DNA of 64,000 bases from Maricaulis sp047308265 (GTDB taxonomy: Bacteria > Pseudomonadota > Alphaproteobacteria > Caulobacterales > Maricaulaceae), in assembly GCF_047308265.1 (NCBI RefSeq), contig NZ_JBKQWY010000001.1, forward strand, positions 744,001 to 808,000, given 5' to 3'. A program made the translations under genes and the position numbers. Positions 43,023-51,458 of the stretch are shown one piece after another (the first letter of the stretch is position 1; each line of letters begins with the position of its first letter). The notes below the pieces were generated by a model. It had not been told where the DNA came from, made no database searches, and worked only from the letters and a program-made list of their open reading frames with translations.

Positions 43023-44042
43023 TTAGGGCGTGTTGCGTGAATCCGAGGCAGCAGTTGAGGGAGTGGTGCCGGGCTGAGCTGTGGGTCCGTTCTGGACGGG
43101 TGGTGCGGGTGCGGGCCCTGCTGGAGCAGGTGTCGGGGATGCCGGAGCCTCCCGGGGTGCGTCTTCGTCCTCGTTTCGCCGGAGTGAGCGTGCGGGTTCT
43201 GCGAACAGGCTTTCCGCCACCTGTGACAGCTTGCGCCAGGCATGATCCGTGAACAGGCCGACCATGGCCCCGATGGCGATAAATCCTTCTGGCAGAAGAC
43301 TGTCGGAACTATTGGCCTGTACCAGTCCGGCCCGCAGGATGAAGAAAAACAGAACAGCCAGCGCTCCGCCGACAAACGGGCGGGCGAGATTCCAGGGAGC
43401 CCATCGGATATCATGGGTGCCTACAGCGACGTGATAGACATGGGCGCGCAGCGAATTGGTCGCCCCGCCGATCATGCCCACTGCCAGAACAGCGATGAAA
43501 ATAGCCACGCCGCGCCGGACGGTCTGATGGTCTTCCGCATCCACACTGCCGTTGAACCCCGTCGAACCCGTAGTTTTGCCGGGTTTGGCAGGCTCGGGTT
43601 CCGGCTGTGGGTTGGGTTGGGTGAGGTCGCCTTCAGGCCCGGATTGAGGTGTGGTGTTCGTGGTCTGCGCGGACGTGTCGAGCGTGACGCCATCGGCCGG
43701 GGTCAATTGACATTCCGGCACCAGAAGAAGGCCGTAAAGCCAGGGTTCGTAGGGCATGTGAGAGCGCTGATCATGGGGCCGGCTCTGTGAGTACCCCTTG
43801 AAACACAGCCCTTCGCCCTCATCCCCCGCCAGGGGCCAGGCGATGAGCAGGATATGGGTCGCCCACAGGATCTGGCCGATGAGAAGCAAAGGAATTACGA
43901 AAGCAAACACGCGACGCCATCGCGGGTGTTTCAGCGGAGCGGGGTCTGAAGGATTGCGCGCATCAGATCCGTCCGTCTGTCCAGGCCTGTCCGCCCGCAC
44001 AGACCTGTCTGGACCGGGTTCGGCTTGTGTGTGTTCGCTCAT
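43023..44042 (-). CDS. Membrane protein of unknown function with Pro-rich loop and tail
   Basis: 339 residues from ATG 44042 (GGGAGGG five bases upstream). A charged cytoplasmic N-terminus is followed by TM1 (VFAFVIPLLLIGQILWATHILLI), a periplasmic stretch with Cys residues and a Pro/Glu/Thr-rich segment, three more helices (GVAIFIAVLAVGMIGGATNSLRAHVYHVAVG, FVGGALAVLFFFILRAGLV, GFIAIGAMVGLFTDHAWRKL) and a Pro/Ala-rich tail. The C-terminal helices resemble a recurrent uncharacterised bacterial membrane module (GGxxxSLRxxxxxVG ... PFVGAxLAxVFYxxxRGG ... GFxAIxxLVGLFSxxAxxKL). The adjacent minus-strand ATPase gene lies 87 bp upstream. Confidence 0.7.
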   Translation of the reverse strand: MSEHTQAEPGPDRSVRADRPGQTDGSDARNPSDPAPLKHPRWRRVFAFVIPLLLIGQILWATHILLIAWPLAGDEGEGLCFKGYSQSRPHDQRSHMPYEPWLYGLLLVPECQLTPADGVTLDTSAQTTNTTPQSGPEGDLTQPNPQPEPEPAKPGKTTGSTGFNGSVDAEDHQTVRRGVAIFIAVLAVGMIGGATNSLRAHVYHVAVGTHDIRWAPWNLARPFVGGALAVLFFFILRAGLVQANSSDSLLPEGFIAIGAMVGLFTDHAWRKLSQVAESLFAEPARSLRRNEDEDAPREAPASPTPAPAGPAPAPPVQNGPTAQPGTTPSTAASDSRNTP

Positions 44043-44129
44043 GATACCCTCCCTGAACCTGCACTGTGGCAGATCGAGCGGGATCAAAGGGTGATGCAGA
44101 TCACGCGTTTGGCGTGTTTGGATAGAGCG

Positions 44130-45287
44130 CTAGCGTTTGGGCCACGCCCACCGGGGTGTCTCGACGCCCTCAATCACGGTCTCGCCCAGGGTTTTGCTGA
44201 GCCTGTGGTGCAGGCAGTCCGGCTCGCCGCTCAAGGCATCAACCAGGCTATCGGCATGAGATACAACGATTATCTGGGTTCGTTTCGAGGCCCGAACGAT
44301 CAGGCGGGCCAGCGGGGCCAACAGATCCGGGTGCAGGCTGGTTTCCGGTTCGTTGAGCACGATCAAGGGCGCCGGACGGGGCGAAAGCAGGGCGGCTGTT
44401 AGAAGCAGGAACCTGAGCGTCCCGTCTGACAATTCGCGGGCCGACAGTGCGCGCAACAGTCCGGACTGTTTCATCAGGACTTCGAAATAACCATTCTGGA
44501 GCGCGATCTCGATATCCGAACCGGGGAAACCGTCCTCGATCGTATCCAGCAATGCGTCGTGATCGCCGATCTCGAAAATGGTCTGCAGTGCGGCGGCCAG
44601 ATCAGACCCGTCCGAGGCCAGCACCGGGGTGCGCGTTCCGATCTGGGGTTGGCGGGCCGGGGCGTCTCGATCCGTGCGCAGATGATCATAGAACCGCCAG
44701 GACCGCATGCGTTCGCGCAGGGCAAAGAGTTCGAATCCGTCCTGTGGATCCGCCGCATGGGTCATCATGCTGTCGAACGGAGCGAGGGTCTCGACAACAC
44801 GATCGCGTTTCCCCTCGCGATTGAGGCGTGTCACGGCGGGACCGGAGCGGGAGGCTATCTCCGTGCGGCGTGACAGGATCTCCCCCGTCCAGACCGCCTC
44901 AGCCTTGATTTCCGGGTCCTTGCCAAACACCGATCGGCTGGACGGCACGGGCAGGCCCAGATCGATGGCGTATCCATAGTCTTCGTCGGCAATGCCCAGC
45001 TTCAGACTGATCACCTGTTTGCGTCGAGTGCCCTGAACGGGAACTTCGCCCCGTTTCATGGCGCGGGAAATCGTTTCGGGCCCGGCCCAAAGGGTTGAGT
45101 CCAGCCCGCCCTCTGCGGCCAGGGAGCCGATCGCTCGTCCCTGGGCGACGTCGCAGAGCAAGCGTATAGATCGATAAAGACTGGATTTGCCCGATCCATT
45201 GGCGCCGGTGACCAGGGTGATCTGGTCGAGGGGCAGGACCAGTTCCCGCAGCGAGCGATATCCGGAAACAGCCAGGGTGAGGATCAT
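44130..45287 (-). CDS. AAA ATPase of the RecF/OLD-like predicted-ATPase family
   Basis: 385 residues from ATG 45287; eight more upstream are possible. Walker A is QITLVTGANGSGKSSLYRSI (GANGSGKS at about residues 28-35). The distal part has LSARELSDGTLRFLLLTAALL (ABC-type signature region), Walker B PLIVLNEPETSLHPDLL and the H-loop IIVVSHADSLVDAL. This is the SMC/RecF-like layout of COG4637-type predicted ATPases. No TOPRIM domain is present, so it is not a full OLD nuclease. It may be a stand-alone DNA-related ATPase or the ATPase part of a defence module; nothing in the neighbourhood decides this. Confidence 0.8.
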   Translation of the reverse strand: MILTLAVSGYRSLRELVLPLDQITLVTGANGSGKSSLYRSIRLLCDVAQGRAIGSLAAEGGLDSTLWAGPETISRAMKRGEVPVQGTRRKQVISLKLGIADEDYGYAIDLGLPVPSSRSVFGKDPEIKAEAVWTGEILSRRTEIASRSGPAVTRLNREGKRDRVVETLAPFDSMMTHAADPQDGFELFALRERMRSWRFYDHLRTDRDAPARQPQIGTRTPVLASDGSDLAAALQTIFEIGDHDALLDTIEDGFPGSDIEIALQNGYFEVLMKQSGLLRALSARELSDGTLRFLLLTAALLSPRPAPLIVLNEPETSLHPDLLAPLARLIVRASKRTQIIVVSHADSLVDALSGEPDCLHHRLSKTLGETVIEGVETPRWAWPKR

Positions 45288-45429
45288 GGGGAACAGCCGG
45301 GAGAGACACACAGACGCCGCAATGCTTTCAGGATTGGGCCCCGGGTCAAGCCCTTGCCGTCATCCACACACAGGCCTGGGCGGATGAGCTTGCCAAATCA
45401 CCTCGGCGCGTCCATTTTCATACGCGAAG

Positions 45430-45515
45430 TTTCGAGGGGTGTCCGGCAGGTGGTCGGGCTGAGAGAGTCCCTTACAACCGGATCCGGGTCATGCCGGCGT
45501 CGGGACGGAGCGAAA
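45430..45515 (+). promoter_or_regulatory. TPP riboswitch (THI element)
   Basis: The conserved aptamer elements occur in order: GGGGTG (45436-45441), GGCTGAGAG (45457-45465), CCCTT (45469-45473), AACCGGATCCGGGTCATG around 45476-45493 (variant of AACCTGATCTGGxTAATG), and GCCGGCGTCGGGA ending at 45505. A GGAG Shine-Dalgarno (45507-45510) follows immediately, six bases before the ATG of the next gene, so TPP binding could hide the ribosome site. It controls the HEAT-like gene and thiC. Confidence 0.93.
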
Positions 45516-45516
45516 G

Positions 45517-46077
45517 ATGAGCACAGACGTTACAGCGCCGGAATTTGCGCCCACACGCGCGCGCCTGCAAGACGCCCTCAGCGCGTTTGACGGCAAGGCT
45601 GTCAGCGTATTGTGCGAGGCCAAGGTTCAGCTGTGCGAGGCGCCCAGTTTCTGGGACGCGCTCTTCGATCTCATCACTGATGACGCCCCCATGGTGCAGG
45701 CGGGCGCGACCTGGCTGGTCCGACAAAGCCTGGAGTGCGGTGATCTGGCGCTGGACACGGCGATGGCCGCGCTGGCCCAGCGTCTGGACGGGCTGACCCA
45801 CTGGGCGGCCCTCCTGCATGGTCTCCAGATGATTGACGCCGTTGATCGGCCGCTGCCGGAAGGACCGGCGTTGGCCCGTTTTGCTCAGGCCCACATCAGC
45901 CACACGCGGCCGTTTGTGCGCGCCTGGGCCGTCAACGCGCTGTGCATGCTGGCCATCCACCATCCCGAATTCCGCGCGGCGGCCGACACCGCCCGCACCC
46001 ACGCCCTCAACGACACCGCCGCCTCGGTGCGGGCCCGCGCGCGCAAGGCGCCGAGCCCCGTCCCGGTCACGGCCTGA
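45517..46077 (+). CDS. HEAT-like helical protein in the thiamine operon
   Basis: 186 residues, all-helical, Ala/Leu-rich, with HEAT-repeat-like units such as APMVQAGATWLVRQSLECGDLALDTAMAALAQRL and RPFVRAWAVNALCMLAIHHPEFRAAADTARTHALNDTAASVRARARKA. No catalytic motif, signal peptide or membrane segment is seen. It is the first gene after the TPP riboswitch and ends 15 bp before thiC, so its expression is directly thiamine-controlled. A role in thiamine synthesis or in assembly of the ThiC iron-sulfur enzyme is possible but inferred only from position. Confidence 0.72.
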   Translation: MSTDVTAPEFAPTRARLQDALSAFDGKAVSVLCEAKVQLCEAPSFWDALFDLITDDAPMVQAGATWLVRQSLECGDLALDTAMAALAQRLDGLTHWAALLHGLQMIDAVDRPLPEGPALARFAQAHISHTRPFVRAWAVNALCMLAIHHPEFRAAADTARTHALNDTAASVRARARKAPSPVPVTA

Positions 46078-46092
46078 TACAGGAGTCTTCCC

Positions 46093-47973
46093 ATGAACAA
46101 GCCCACCGACCAGGCCTCCTTCGAGACGCCCGACGTCACCACCGGACCGCTGCCCGGCTCGCGCCGTGTCTATACCTCGCCACTGGCCGCGCCGGGCCTG
46201 AAAGTGCCCCATCGCGAGATCGATCTTCATCCGACCGCGAATGAACCGCCGGTGCGGGTTTATGACACCTCCGGACCCTATTCTGATCCGGCGCAGAGCA
46301 TTGATGTGGAAGCCGGCCTGCCGCGCCATCGTCTGGACTGGTACACGGATCGCCAGGTCGAGGCCTATGAGGGCCGTCCGCTCTCGCCGCTCGATAATGG
46401 CGGCGCTACGGGCAAATATCTCGCACGCGAATTCCCGACCCAGCATCAACCCCTCAAGGGTGTCGAGGGTCAGCCGCTGACACAGTATGAGTTTGCTCGC
46501 GCAGGCATTATCACGCCGGAAATGGTCTATGTGGCCGAGCGCGAAAATCTCGGTCGCAAGGCGGCGCTTGAGGGCGCGAAAGAGCGCATGGCCGATGGCG
46601 AAAGCTGGGGCGCGTCGATCCCCGAATTCGTGACCCCGGAATTTGTGCGCGATGAGATCGCCCGCGGCCGCGCCATCATCCCGGCCAATATCAATCACCC
46701 CGAACTCGAGCCGATGATTATCGGCCGCAATTTCCTGACCAAGATCAATGCCAATATCGGCAATTCCGCCGTGGCCTCCTCGGTTGAGGAGGAGGTCGAG
46801 AAAATGGTCTGGGCCATTCGCTGGGGCGGCGATACGGTGATGGATCTCTCCACCGGCAAAAACATTCACAACACGCGCGAATGGATCCTGCGCAATTCGC
46901 CGGTTCCCATCGGCACGGTGCCGATCTACCAGGCGCTGGAAAAGGTCAATGGCATTGCCGAGGACCTCACCTGGGAGGTCTATCGCGACACGCTGATCGA
47001 ACAGGCCGAACAGGGCGTGGACTATTTCACCATCCATGCCGGTGTGCGCCTGGCCTATGTGCCGCTGACCGCCGACCGGGTGACGGGCATTGTCTCGCGC
47101 GGAGGCTCCATCATGGCGAAATGGTGCCTGGCGCACCATAAGGAGAGCTTCCTCTACACGCATTTCGAGGAGATCTGCGACATCATGCGCGCCTATGATG
47201 TCTCCTTCTCGCTGGGCGATGGCCTGCGTCCGGGTTCAATTGCCGATGCCAATGACCGCGCCCAGTTTGCCGAGCTGGAAACCCTGGGCGAGCTCACCAA
47301 GATTGCCTGGGACAAGGGCTGCCAGGTGATGATCGAAGGGCCGGGCCATGTGGCCATGCACAAGATCAAGGAAAACATGGATAAACAGCTGGAATGCTGT
47401 CACGAGGCGCCGTTTTACACACTCGGCCCGCTCACCACGGATATCGCGCCGGGTTATGACCACATCACCTCGGGCATTGGCGCCGCGATGATCGGCTGGT
47501 TTGGCTGTGCCATGCTGTGTTACGTCACCCCGAAGGAACATCTGGGTCTGCCCGACCGCGATGATGTGAAAGTGGGTGTGGTGACGTACAAGATCGCCGC
47601 CCACGCCGGCGACCTCGCCAAGGGCCATCCCGCCGCGAAAATCCGTGATGATGCCCTGTCACGCGCGCGCTTCGAATTCCGCTGGGAAGACCAGTTCAAC
47701 CTGGCGCTGGACCCGGAAACCGCAAGAGACTTCCACGACCAGACCTTGCCGAAAGAGGCCCACAAGGTGGCGCATTTCTGCAGTATGTGCGGGCCCAAAT
47801 TCTGCTCGATGGAGATCACCCGCGAGATCCGCGACACGTTTGGGAGTGCAAGGGCACCGAATGAGATGACCGAAGCGGAGCGGGGCCTGGCCGAGAAGGC
47901 GGCCGAGTTCCGTGAGAAGGGGGCTGAGATTTATCTCAGCGAGAGCGGGGAAAAGCGGGAGCCTATTGATTAG
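46093..47973 (+). CDS. thiC: Phosphomethylpyrimidine synthase ThiC
   Basis: Radical-SAM-type enzyme that converts aminoimidazole ribotide to HMP-P, the pyrimidine half of thiamine. 626 residues, the bacterial length. NANIGNSAVASSVEEEVEKMVWAIRWGGDTVMDLSTGKNIHNTREWILRNSPVPIGTVPIYQAL is the conserved core, and the C-terminal cluster-binding motif is in CSMCGPKFCSM (CxxCxxxxC). It is the second gene after the TPP riboswitch. The product feeds ThiD, encoded at 26.5 kb. An AGGAG Shine-Dalgarno precedes the ATG. Confidence 0.98.
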   Translation: MNKPTDQASFETPDVTTGPLPGSRRVYTSPLAAPGLKVPHREIDLHPTANEPPVRVYDTSGPYSDPAQSIDVEAGLPRHRLDWYTDRQVEAYEGRPLSPLDNGGATGKYLAREFPTQHQPLKGVEGQPLTQYEFARAGIITPEMVYVAERENLGRKAALEGAKERMADGESWGASIPEFVTPEFVRDEIARGRAIIPANINHPELEPMIIGRNFLTKINANIGNSAVASSVEEEVEKMVWAIRWGGDTVMDLSTGKNIHNTREWILRNSPVPIGTVPIYQALEKVNGIAEDLTWEVYRDTLIEQAEQGVDYFTIHAGVRLAYVPLTADRVTGIVSRGGSIMAKWCLAHHKESFLYTHFEEICDIMRAYDVSFSLGDGLRPGSIADANDRAQFAELETLGELTKIAWDKGCQVMIEGPGHVAMHKIKENMDKQLECCHEAPFYTLGPLTTDIAPGYDHITSGIGAAMIGWFGCAMLCYVTPKEHLGLPDRDDVKVGVVTYKIAAHAGDLAKGHPAAKIRDDALSRARFEFRWEDQFNLALDPETARDFHDQTLPKEAHKVAHFCSMCGPKFCSMEITREIRDTFGSARAPNEMTEAERGLAEKAAEFREKGAEIYLSESGEKREPID

Positions 47974-48053
47974 GGGTTGTTTTCGACGAGTGCAATACTT
48001 GTAGTGGATTGCCTTTCGGGGCATTCTATCAAGATAGCCTGACGGAGAACCCA

Positions 48054-49784
48054 ATGCACGATCTGAAGAAGACGTTTATCGATGATAGCGTTCAGGAATT
48101 CGCCGCACAGAACACGCTAACTTTCGATGACGCTTTCATGCACTGGTTCTACGGTCTTCGTTTCGATTTGGACGAAGGCGAGCTCGCTCCAGATGACGAG
48201 GTAGTAGATGGTGCGGGTGAAAGACAACTCGATATTATACGGATCGATATTGATGATGCTGAGCAGCGTGCTCATATACACCTTATACAGTGCAAGTCGT
48301 CACCTAATTTTTCTTCCAATATTGTTTCGTTAATGAAGACTGGATTGGACTTGGTTTTTAAATCGCCACGATCGACATATGAGATGATTGGTAATGTGGC
48401 GCTAAAATTAAAAATTTCGGAAGCTCGGGAGGTGATGCGAAAATATGGCGGGTCGAATATATCAGTAACTGTGTACTATGTAACTCTTGGCGATGACTTG
48501 AATATCGCGCCAGAGGCTATTCAAAACAGAAAAATAATCGAAGATGAATACGGCGCCGGGTTTTTCGATAGTTTCGAGTTTTTGTTTCTCGGCGTTCACG
48601 AGATCAATCGGATCAGCAATCTGCGACGAAGTGCAAATCGCAGAATTTCATACAACCTTCCTATAATTTACGATGCGAACAGAGCCTCAATTGTCGAGTT
48701 TGAGACAGCTGGTGTGGCGAGCGTATTATGTACCGTAAGCGGTAAAGAGCTGGCGAAGCTGGCCCAAGAGGAACCGCGTGACGCGGTCTTCGATGCAAAT
48801 GTCCGAGGAAACTTGGGACTCGGCGGTCGAGTTAATAAAAACATCTATGCATCTGCGACTAGTGATCAGACCGCCAGCCGCTTTTGGTTCATGAACAACG
48901 GCATAACGATGGTTTGTGACCGCTTTAGCATCTCGCGCGATCCAGACAATCCAGGTGTAAATCTGGAAAATCTGCAGATAATAAACGGCTGTCAAACCAC
49001 TTCGTCGCTGCGACATGCCTACGAACAGGGCGACCTTTCGGAACGTGTACAGGTCCAATTGAAGGTGTACGCGTCCAACGACCGCGCTTTCGTTGATGGT
49101 GTTGTAGTGGCTACTAACAATCAGAATGCTATCGGAACTCGCGATCTTCATGCGAACGATGAGGCGCAGGCGCTCATCCAGAGACGGATCCAAGAAGATT
49201 TCGGCCTGTTTTACGAGAGAAAACGGGGAGAGGCTAAATCTCAAGGAATCGCAAGATCGGACGTCGTGGACCTTGAAAAAGCGGGGCAGGCTTTCATCGC
49301 CATTTTTAGGCGACAGCCGACAGTTAGTAGAGCGCAAAAGTACAAGGTCTTCACCGATGAATTTTACGGGTCGGTTTTTGAAAATAGAAACGCCCCAGCA
49401 CAGTTGGTGATTGCGCATGAAATTTACCGCTTATGTGAATCGCTCGGCAAGCTTCAGATGCGTTGGTTGGATCGGGAACATGAGGACCGAAGTCTGTTCA
49501 GCTATGGAGTGTTCCATTTGGCGAGGATGGTTCATTGGCTCATCAAAAACGATGAGGGCCTGCGTGATCTTTCCGACGTAGAGCTAGTCACTCTCCTGCG
49601 AAGAAGTGATGCGTCAGTTGCGGGTAATCACGAAAAGGCTGTTGCTATCCTTCGTACGGTGATTTCCGAGAATCGAGAGACGTTTCAAAATCTGAACAAC
49701 TACTTCAAATCTACTGCCTCTCAGCAGCACGTGAATCGTCATTTACAAGCTTTGGAGAGTCAAACTGAGCTTGAAGAAGCATAG
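48054..49784 (+). CDS. AIPR-family protein (abortive infection phage resistance)
   Basis: 576 residues from ATG 48054 (GGAGA six bases upstream). The core FWFMNNGITMVCDRFS (277-292), LENLQIINGCQTTSSL (304-319) and VVATNNQNAIGTRDLHANDE (351-370) is the signature of AIPR proteins. The N-terminal segment has RQLDIIRID (Asp60) followed by HIHLIQCKSS (QCK 79-81), resembling the D...(E/Q)xK site of Mrr-like nucleases. The gene is visibly AT-richer and uses codons unlike its neighbours, with a sharp return to high GC right after the stop, which indicates horizontal acquisition. A nuclease-type phage-defence role is inferred from the family. Confidence 0.85.
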   Translation: MHDLKKTFIDDSVQEFAAQNTLTFDDAFMHWFYGLRFDLDEGELAPDDEVVDGAGERQLDIIRIDIDDAEQRAHIHLIQCKSSPNFSSNIVSLMKTGLDLVFKSPRSTYEMIGNVALKLKISEAREVMRKYGGSNISVTVYYVTLGDDLNIAPEAIQNRKIIEDEYGAGFFDSFEFLFLGVHEINRISNLRRSANRRISYNLPIIYDANRASIVEFETAGVASVLCTVSGKELAKLAQEEPRDAVFDANVRGNLGLGGRVNKNIYASATSDQTASRFWFMNNGITMVCDRFSISRDPDNPGVNLENLQIINGCQTTSSLRHAYEQGDLSERVQVQLKVYASNDRAFVDGVVVATNNQNAIGTRDLHANDEAQALIQRRIQEDFGLFYERKRGEAKSQGIARSDVVDLEKAGQAFIAIFRRQPTVSRAQKYKVFTDEFYGSVFENRNAPAQLVIAHEIYRLCESLGKLQMRWLDREHEDRSLFSYGVFHLARMVHWLIKNDEGLRDLSDVELVTLLRRSDASVAGNHEKAVAILRTVISENRETFQNLNNYFKSTASQQHVNRHLQALESQTELEEA

Positions 49785-49873
49785 TCTAGACCGGCCCGCG
49801 CGCGCCCTGCTGGCAAGGGTTTTATGGCTGGCTGTGCGCCGTATGGCGCTGTGACTGACGAGGTGAGGGGCGG

Positions 49874-50470
49874 ATGGCGACCAAGGAAGACATTCTCGAG
49901 CAGGTCGTTGAGGAATACCTCATCCACCAGGGCTATTTTGTTCAGCACAATGTGAAATTCCTTCCGCGGCGGGATCACCCGGACTTTGTGTCCAACCAGG
50001 ACAGCAATCACTCCGACATCGATGTGCTGGGTTTTCATCCGGGCAAGACCGGTCCGGATCAGGTCTTGGCGGTGAGTTGCAAGAGCTGGCAGCAGGGTTT
50101 CAGCCCGGCCAGCGAAATTGCGGCCATTGAGGGTGACAAGACCCTGCGCGGGCGAAAGGCCTGGAAGGCGTTCCGCGAGTTGACCGTTCCGAAATGGTCG
50201 GAGGCGTTCATCGCAGCGGTTGAGGAAAAAACCGGCCGCCGAGAGTTCACCTATGTCACTGCGATCGCCAAGCTGAAAGGGTCTGCCGAGCCATGGGAAA
50301 CCCATCCCGGCTTCCGCGCTGCGCTGGGTGGAAACCCGATCCGTATCCTCACCTTCGAGCAGATGATCCGGGACCTTGCGCCGGACATGTCGACGACGCT
50401 GGCCGCAACGGAAGTCGGTCGATTATTGCAGATGTTTGCGGCGGCCGGATATGATCTGAAGGCGCGCTAG
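49874..50470 (+). CDS. PD-(D/E)XK-like nuclease-fold protein
   Basis: 198 residues. HSDIDVLGFHP (Asp50) followed by QVLAVSCKSWQQGF (Ser68-Cys-Lys70) fits the restriction-endonuclease fold D...xxK layout, but the usual Glu/Gln before xK is replaced by Ser, so activity is uncertain. The rest is alpha/beta without other marks. It begins 89 bp after the AIPR gene, which itself has a nuclease-like site, though its base composition is that of the host chromosome. It may be part of the same defence island or an older neighbour. Confidence 0.6.
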   Translation: MATKEDILEQVVEEYLIHQGYFVQHNVKFLPRRDHPDFVSNQDSNHSDIDVLGFHPGKTGPDQVLAVSCKSWQQGFSPASEIAAIEGDKTLRGRKAWKAFRELTVPKWSEAFIAAVEEKTGRREFTYVTAIAKLKGSAEPWETHPGFRAALGGNPIRILTFEQMIRDLAPDMSTTLAATEVGRLLQMFAAAGYDLKAR

Positions 50471-50563
50471 GGCGCACTGGCTGACAAGAGATTTAAGCAA
50501 CACGCGGGGCTATGAATGCGGTGCGAACGTTTGGTCTTTGTCTGAAAGCGCCTGCTGTGGACG

Positions 50564-50752
50564 GTGCTTGCGGTCAGTGTATCGGTGGCGATCGGTGTGG
50601 CCTTGTGGTTTTTTGACCGGGCCTATCCCGATATCGTGCCGTTCTGGCTGATCATACTCTTTGGCTTGCCGATTCTCGCGCTGCCATGGTTCTTCGTCGA
50701 GGTTTTCTTCACCTCCCTGCTCGACGCAGTTGAGCGCAAGTCGAAAGACTGA
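50564..50752 (+). CDS. Possible small two-helix membrane protein
   Basis: 62 residues from GTG 50564 (TGGA upstream). Two hydrophobic segments (AVSVSVAIGVALWFF and IVPFWLIILFGLPILALPWFFVEVFFTSLL) end in a charged tail, DAVERKSKD. No family is recognised. The regular hydrophobic pattern makes it more plausible than the overlapping frames, but the start and its reality are uncertain. Confidence 0.45.
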   Translation: MLAVSVSVAIGVALWFFDRAYPDIVPFWLIILFGLPILALPWFFVEVFFTSLLDAVERKSKD

Positions 50753-50876
50753 CGGGACATTCGCGCTCAGTCGAACGCGTGAATGCCCCAATAAGCCCAT
50801 CCCGACAGCTAGCGCCGCCCGGCCAGGGTGATGAAATTCCAGTTGGCTATGAGGGGCCCCGCCAGATCCCCTTGTG

Positions 50877-50943
50877 GCGCGGCTTGCGCCGCGCGCCCCT
50901 CACCCCCGGCTTCGCCGGACCCTCTCCCCACAGGGGGAGAGGG
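50877..50943. repeat. REP-like intergenic element of three hairpins
   Basis: Three adjacent inverted repeats: GCGCGGC/GCCGCGC (50877-50883, 50888-50894), CCGGC/GCCGG (50906-50918), and CCCTCTCCCC/GGGGAGAGGG (50920-50929, 50934-50943). Composition and layout match the dispersed intergenic palindromes common in alphaproteobacterial genomes. It sits just downstream of the minus-strand XRE gene and could also stop its transcript. Confidence 0.75.
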
Positions 50944-50954
50944 GGCTGAGCCCG

Positions 50955-51458
50955 TCAGTCGTCGGTATCGGTCTTGTCACCGCCCAGCGTGTAAAAGGCA
51001 TAGGTGGCCAAAAGCCCGCCGCCCGTAAGCGCCACATAGGGCAGAAGTTCGGGGTCCCAGCCGGCAAAGACCTGCATCATGGCCAGCCAGGTCATGACGC
51101 CCAGATACACCGCACCTCCGATCAGCAGGCGCTGCGCGGCGCGGCTGAAGAGCGGGGGCTGGGCCGGGGTGTCGGGTGTAGTGTGGGATGCGGTGGGTGT
51201 CGGTGTGGGCATGTCAGCCTCCGTCGTCGGGTCCATCAAATCCCGCATCTGCGCCGGGCTCACATCAAACGCCGCCGCCAGGGCCTGGAGTGTATCCAGG
51301 CTGGGCCGGGTGCCGGTCTCGCTGCTGCGTTCAATCCTCTGAATGGTACGCTCGCTCAGTCCGCTCAGGGTAGCGAGGTGTTCTTGTGACCAGCCTCGCT
51401 CCGTACGCAGGGCCCGAAGACCGTTGGCGTTCTGGGCGGTGGATGAGCTGTGAACCAT
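50955..51458 (-). CDS. XRE-family DNA-binding protein with two transmembrane helices
   Basis: 167 residues from ATG 51458. Residues 8-70 are an HTH_3 domain (LRALRTERGWSQEHLATLSGLSERTIQRIERSSETGTRPSLDTLQALAAAFDVSPAQM). A Pro/Thr-rich linker leads to two hydrophobic helices (LLIGGAVYLGVMTWLAMMQVFAGW and LLPYVALTGGGLLATYAFYTLGG). It is a membrane-tethered regulator, target unknown. The frame runs open for another 99 bases upstream, but similarity to HTH proteins begins near this start. Confidence 0.82.
   Translation of the reverse strand: MVHSSSTAQNANGLRALRTERGWSQEHLATLSGLSERTIQRIERSSETGTRPSLDTLQALAAAFDVSPAQMRDLMDPTTEADMPTPTPTASHTTPDTPAQPPLFSRAAQRLLIGGAVYLGVMTWLAMMQVFAGWDPELLPYVALTGGGLLATYAFYTLGGDKTDTDD

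Noticed and set aside
45472..47163. 563-aa open frame on the minus strand opposite thiC
   Set aside because: It is antisense to a fully recognised thiC and the HEAT-like gene. It shows no domain and its residues follow from the high-GC codon pattern of the real genes.
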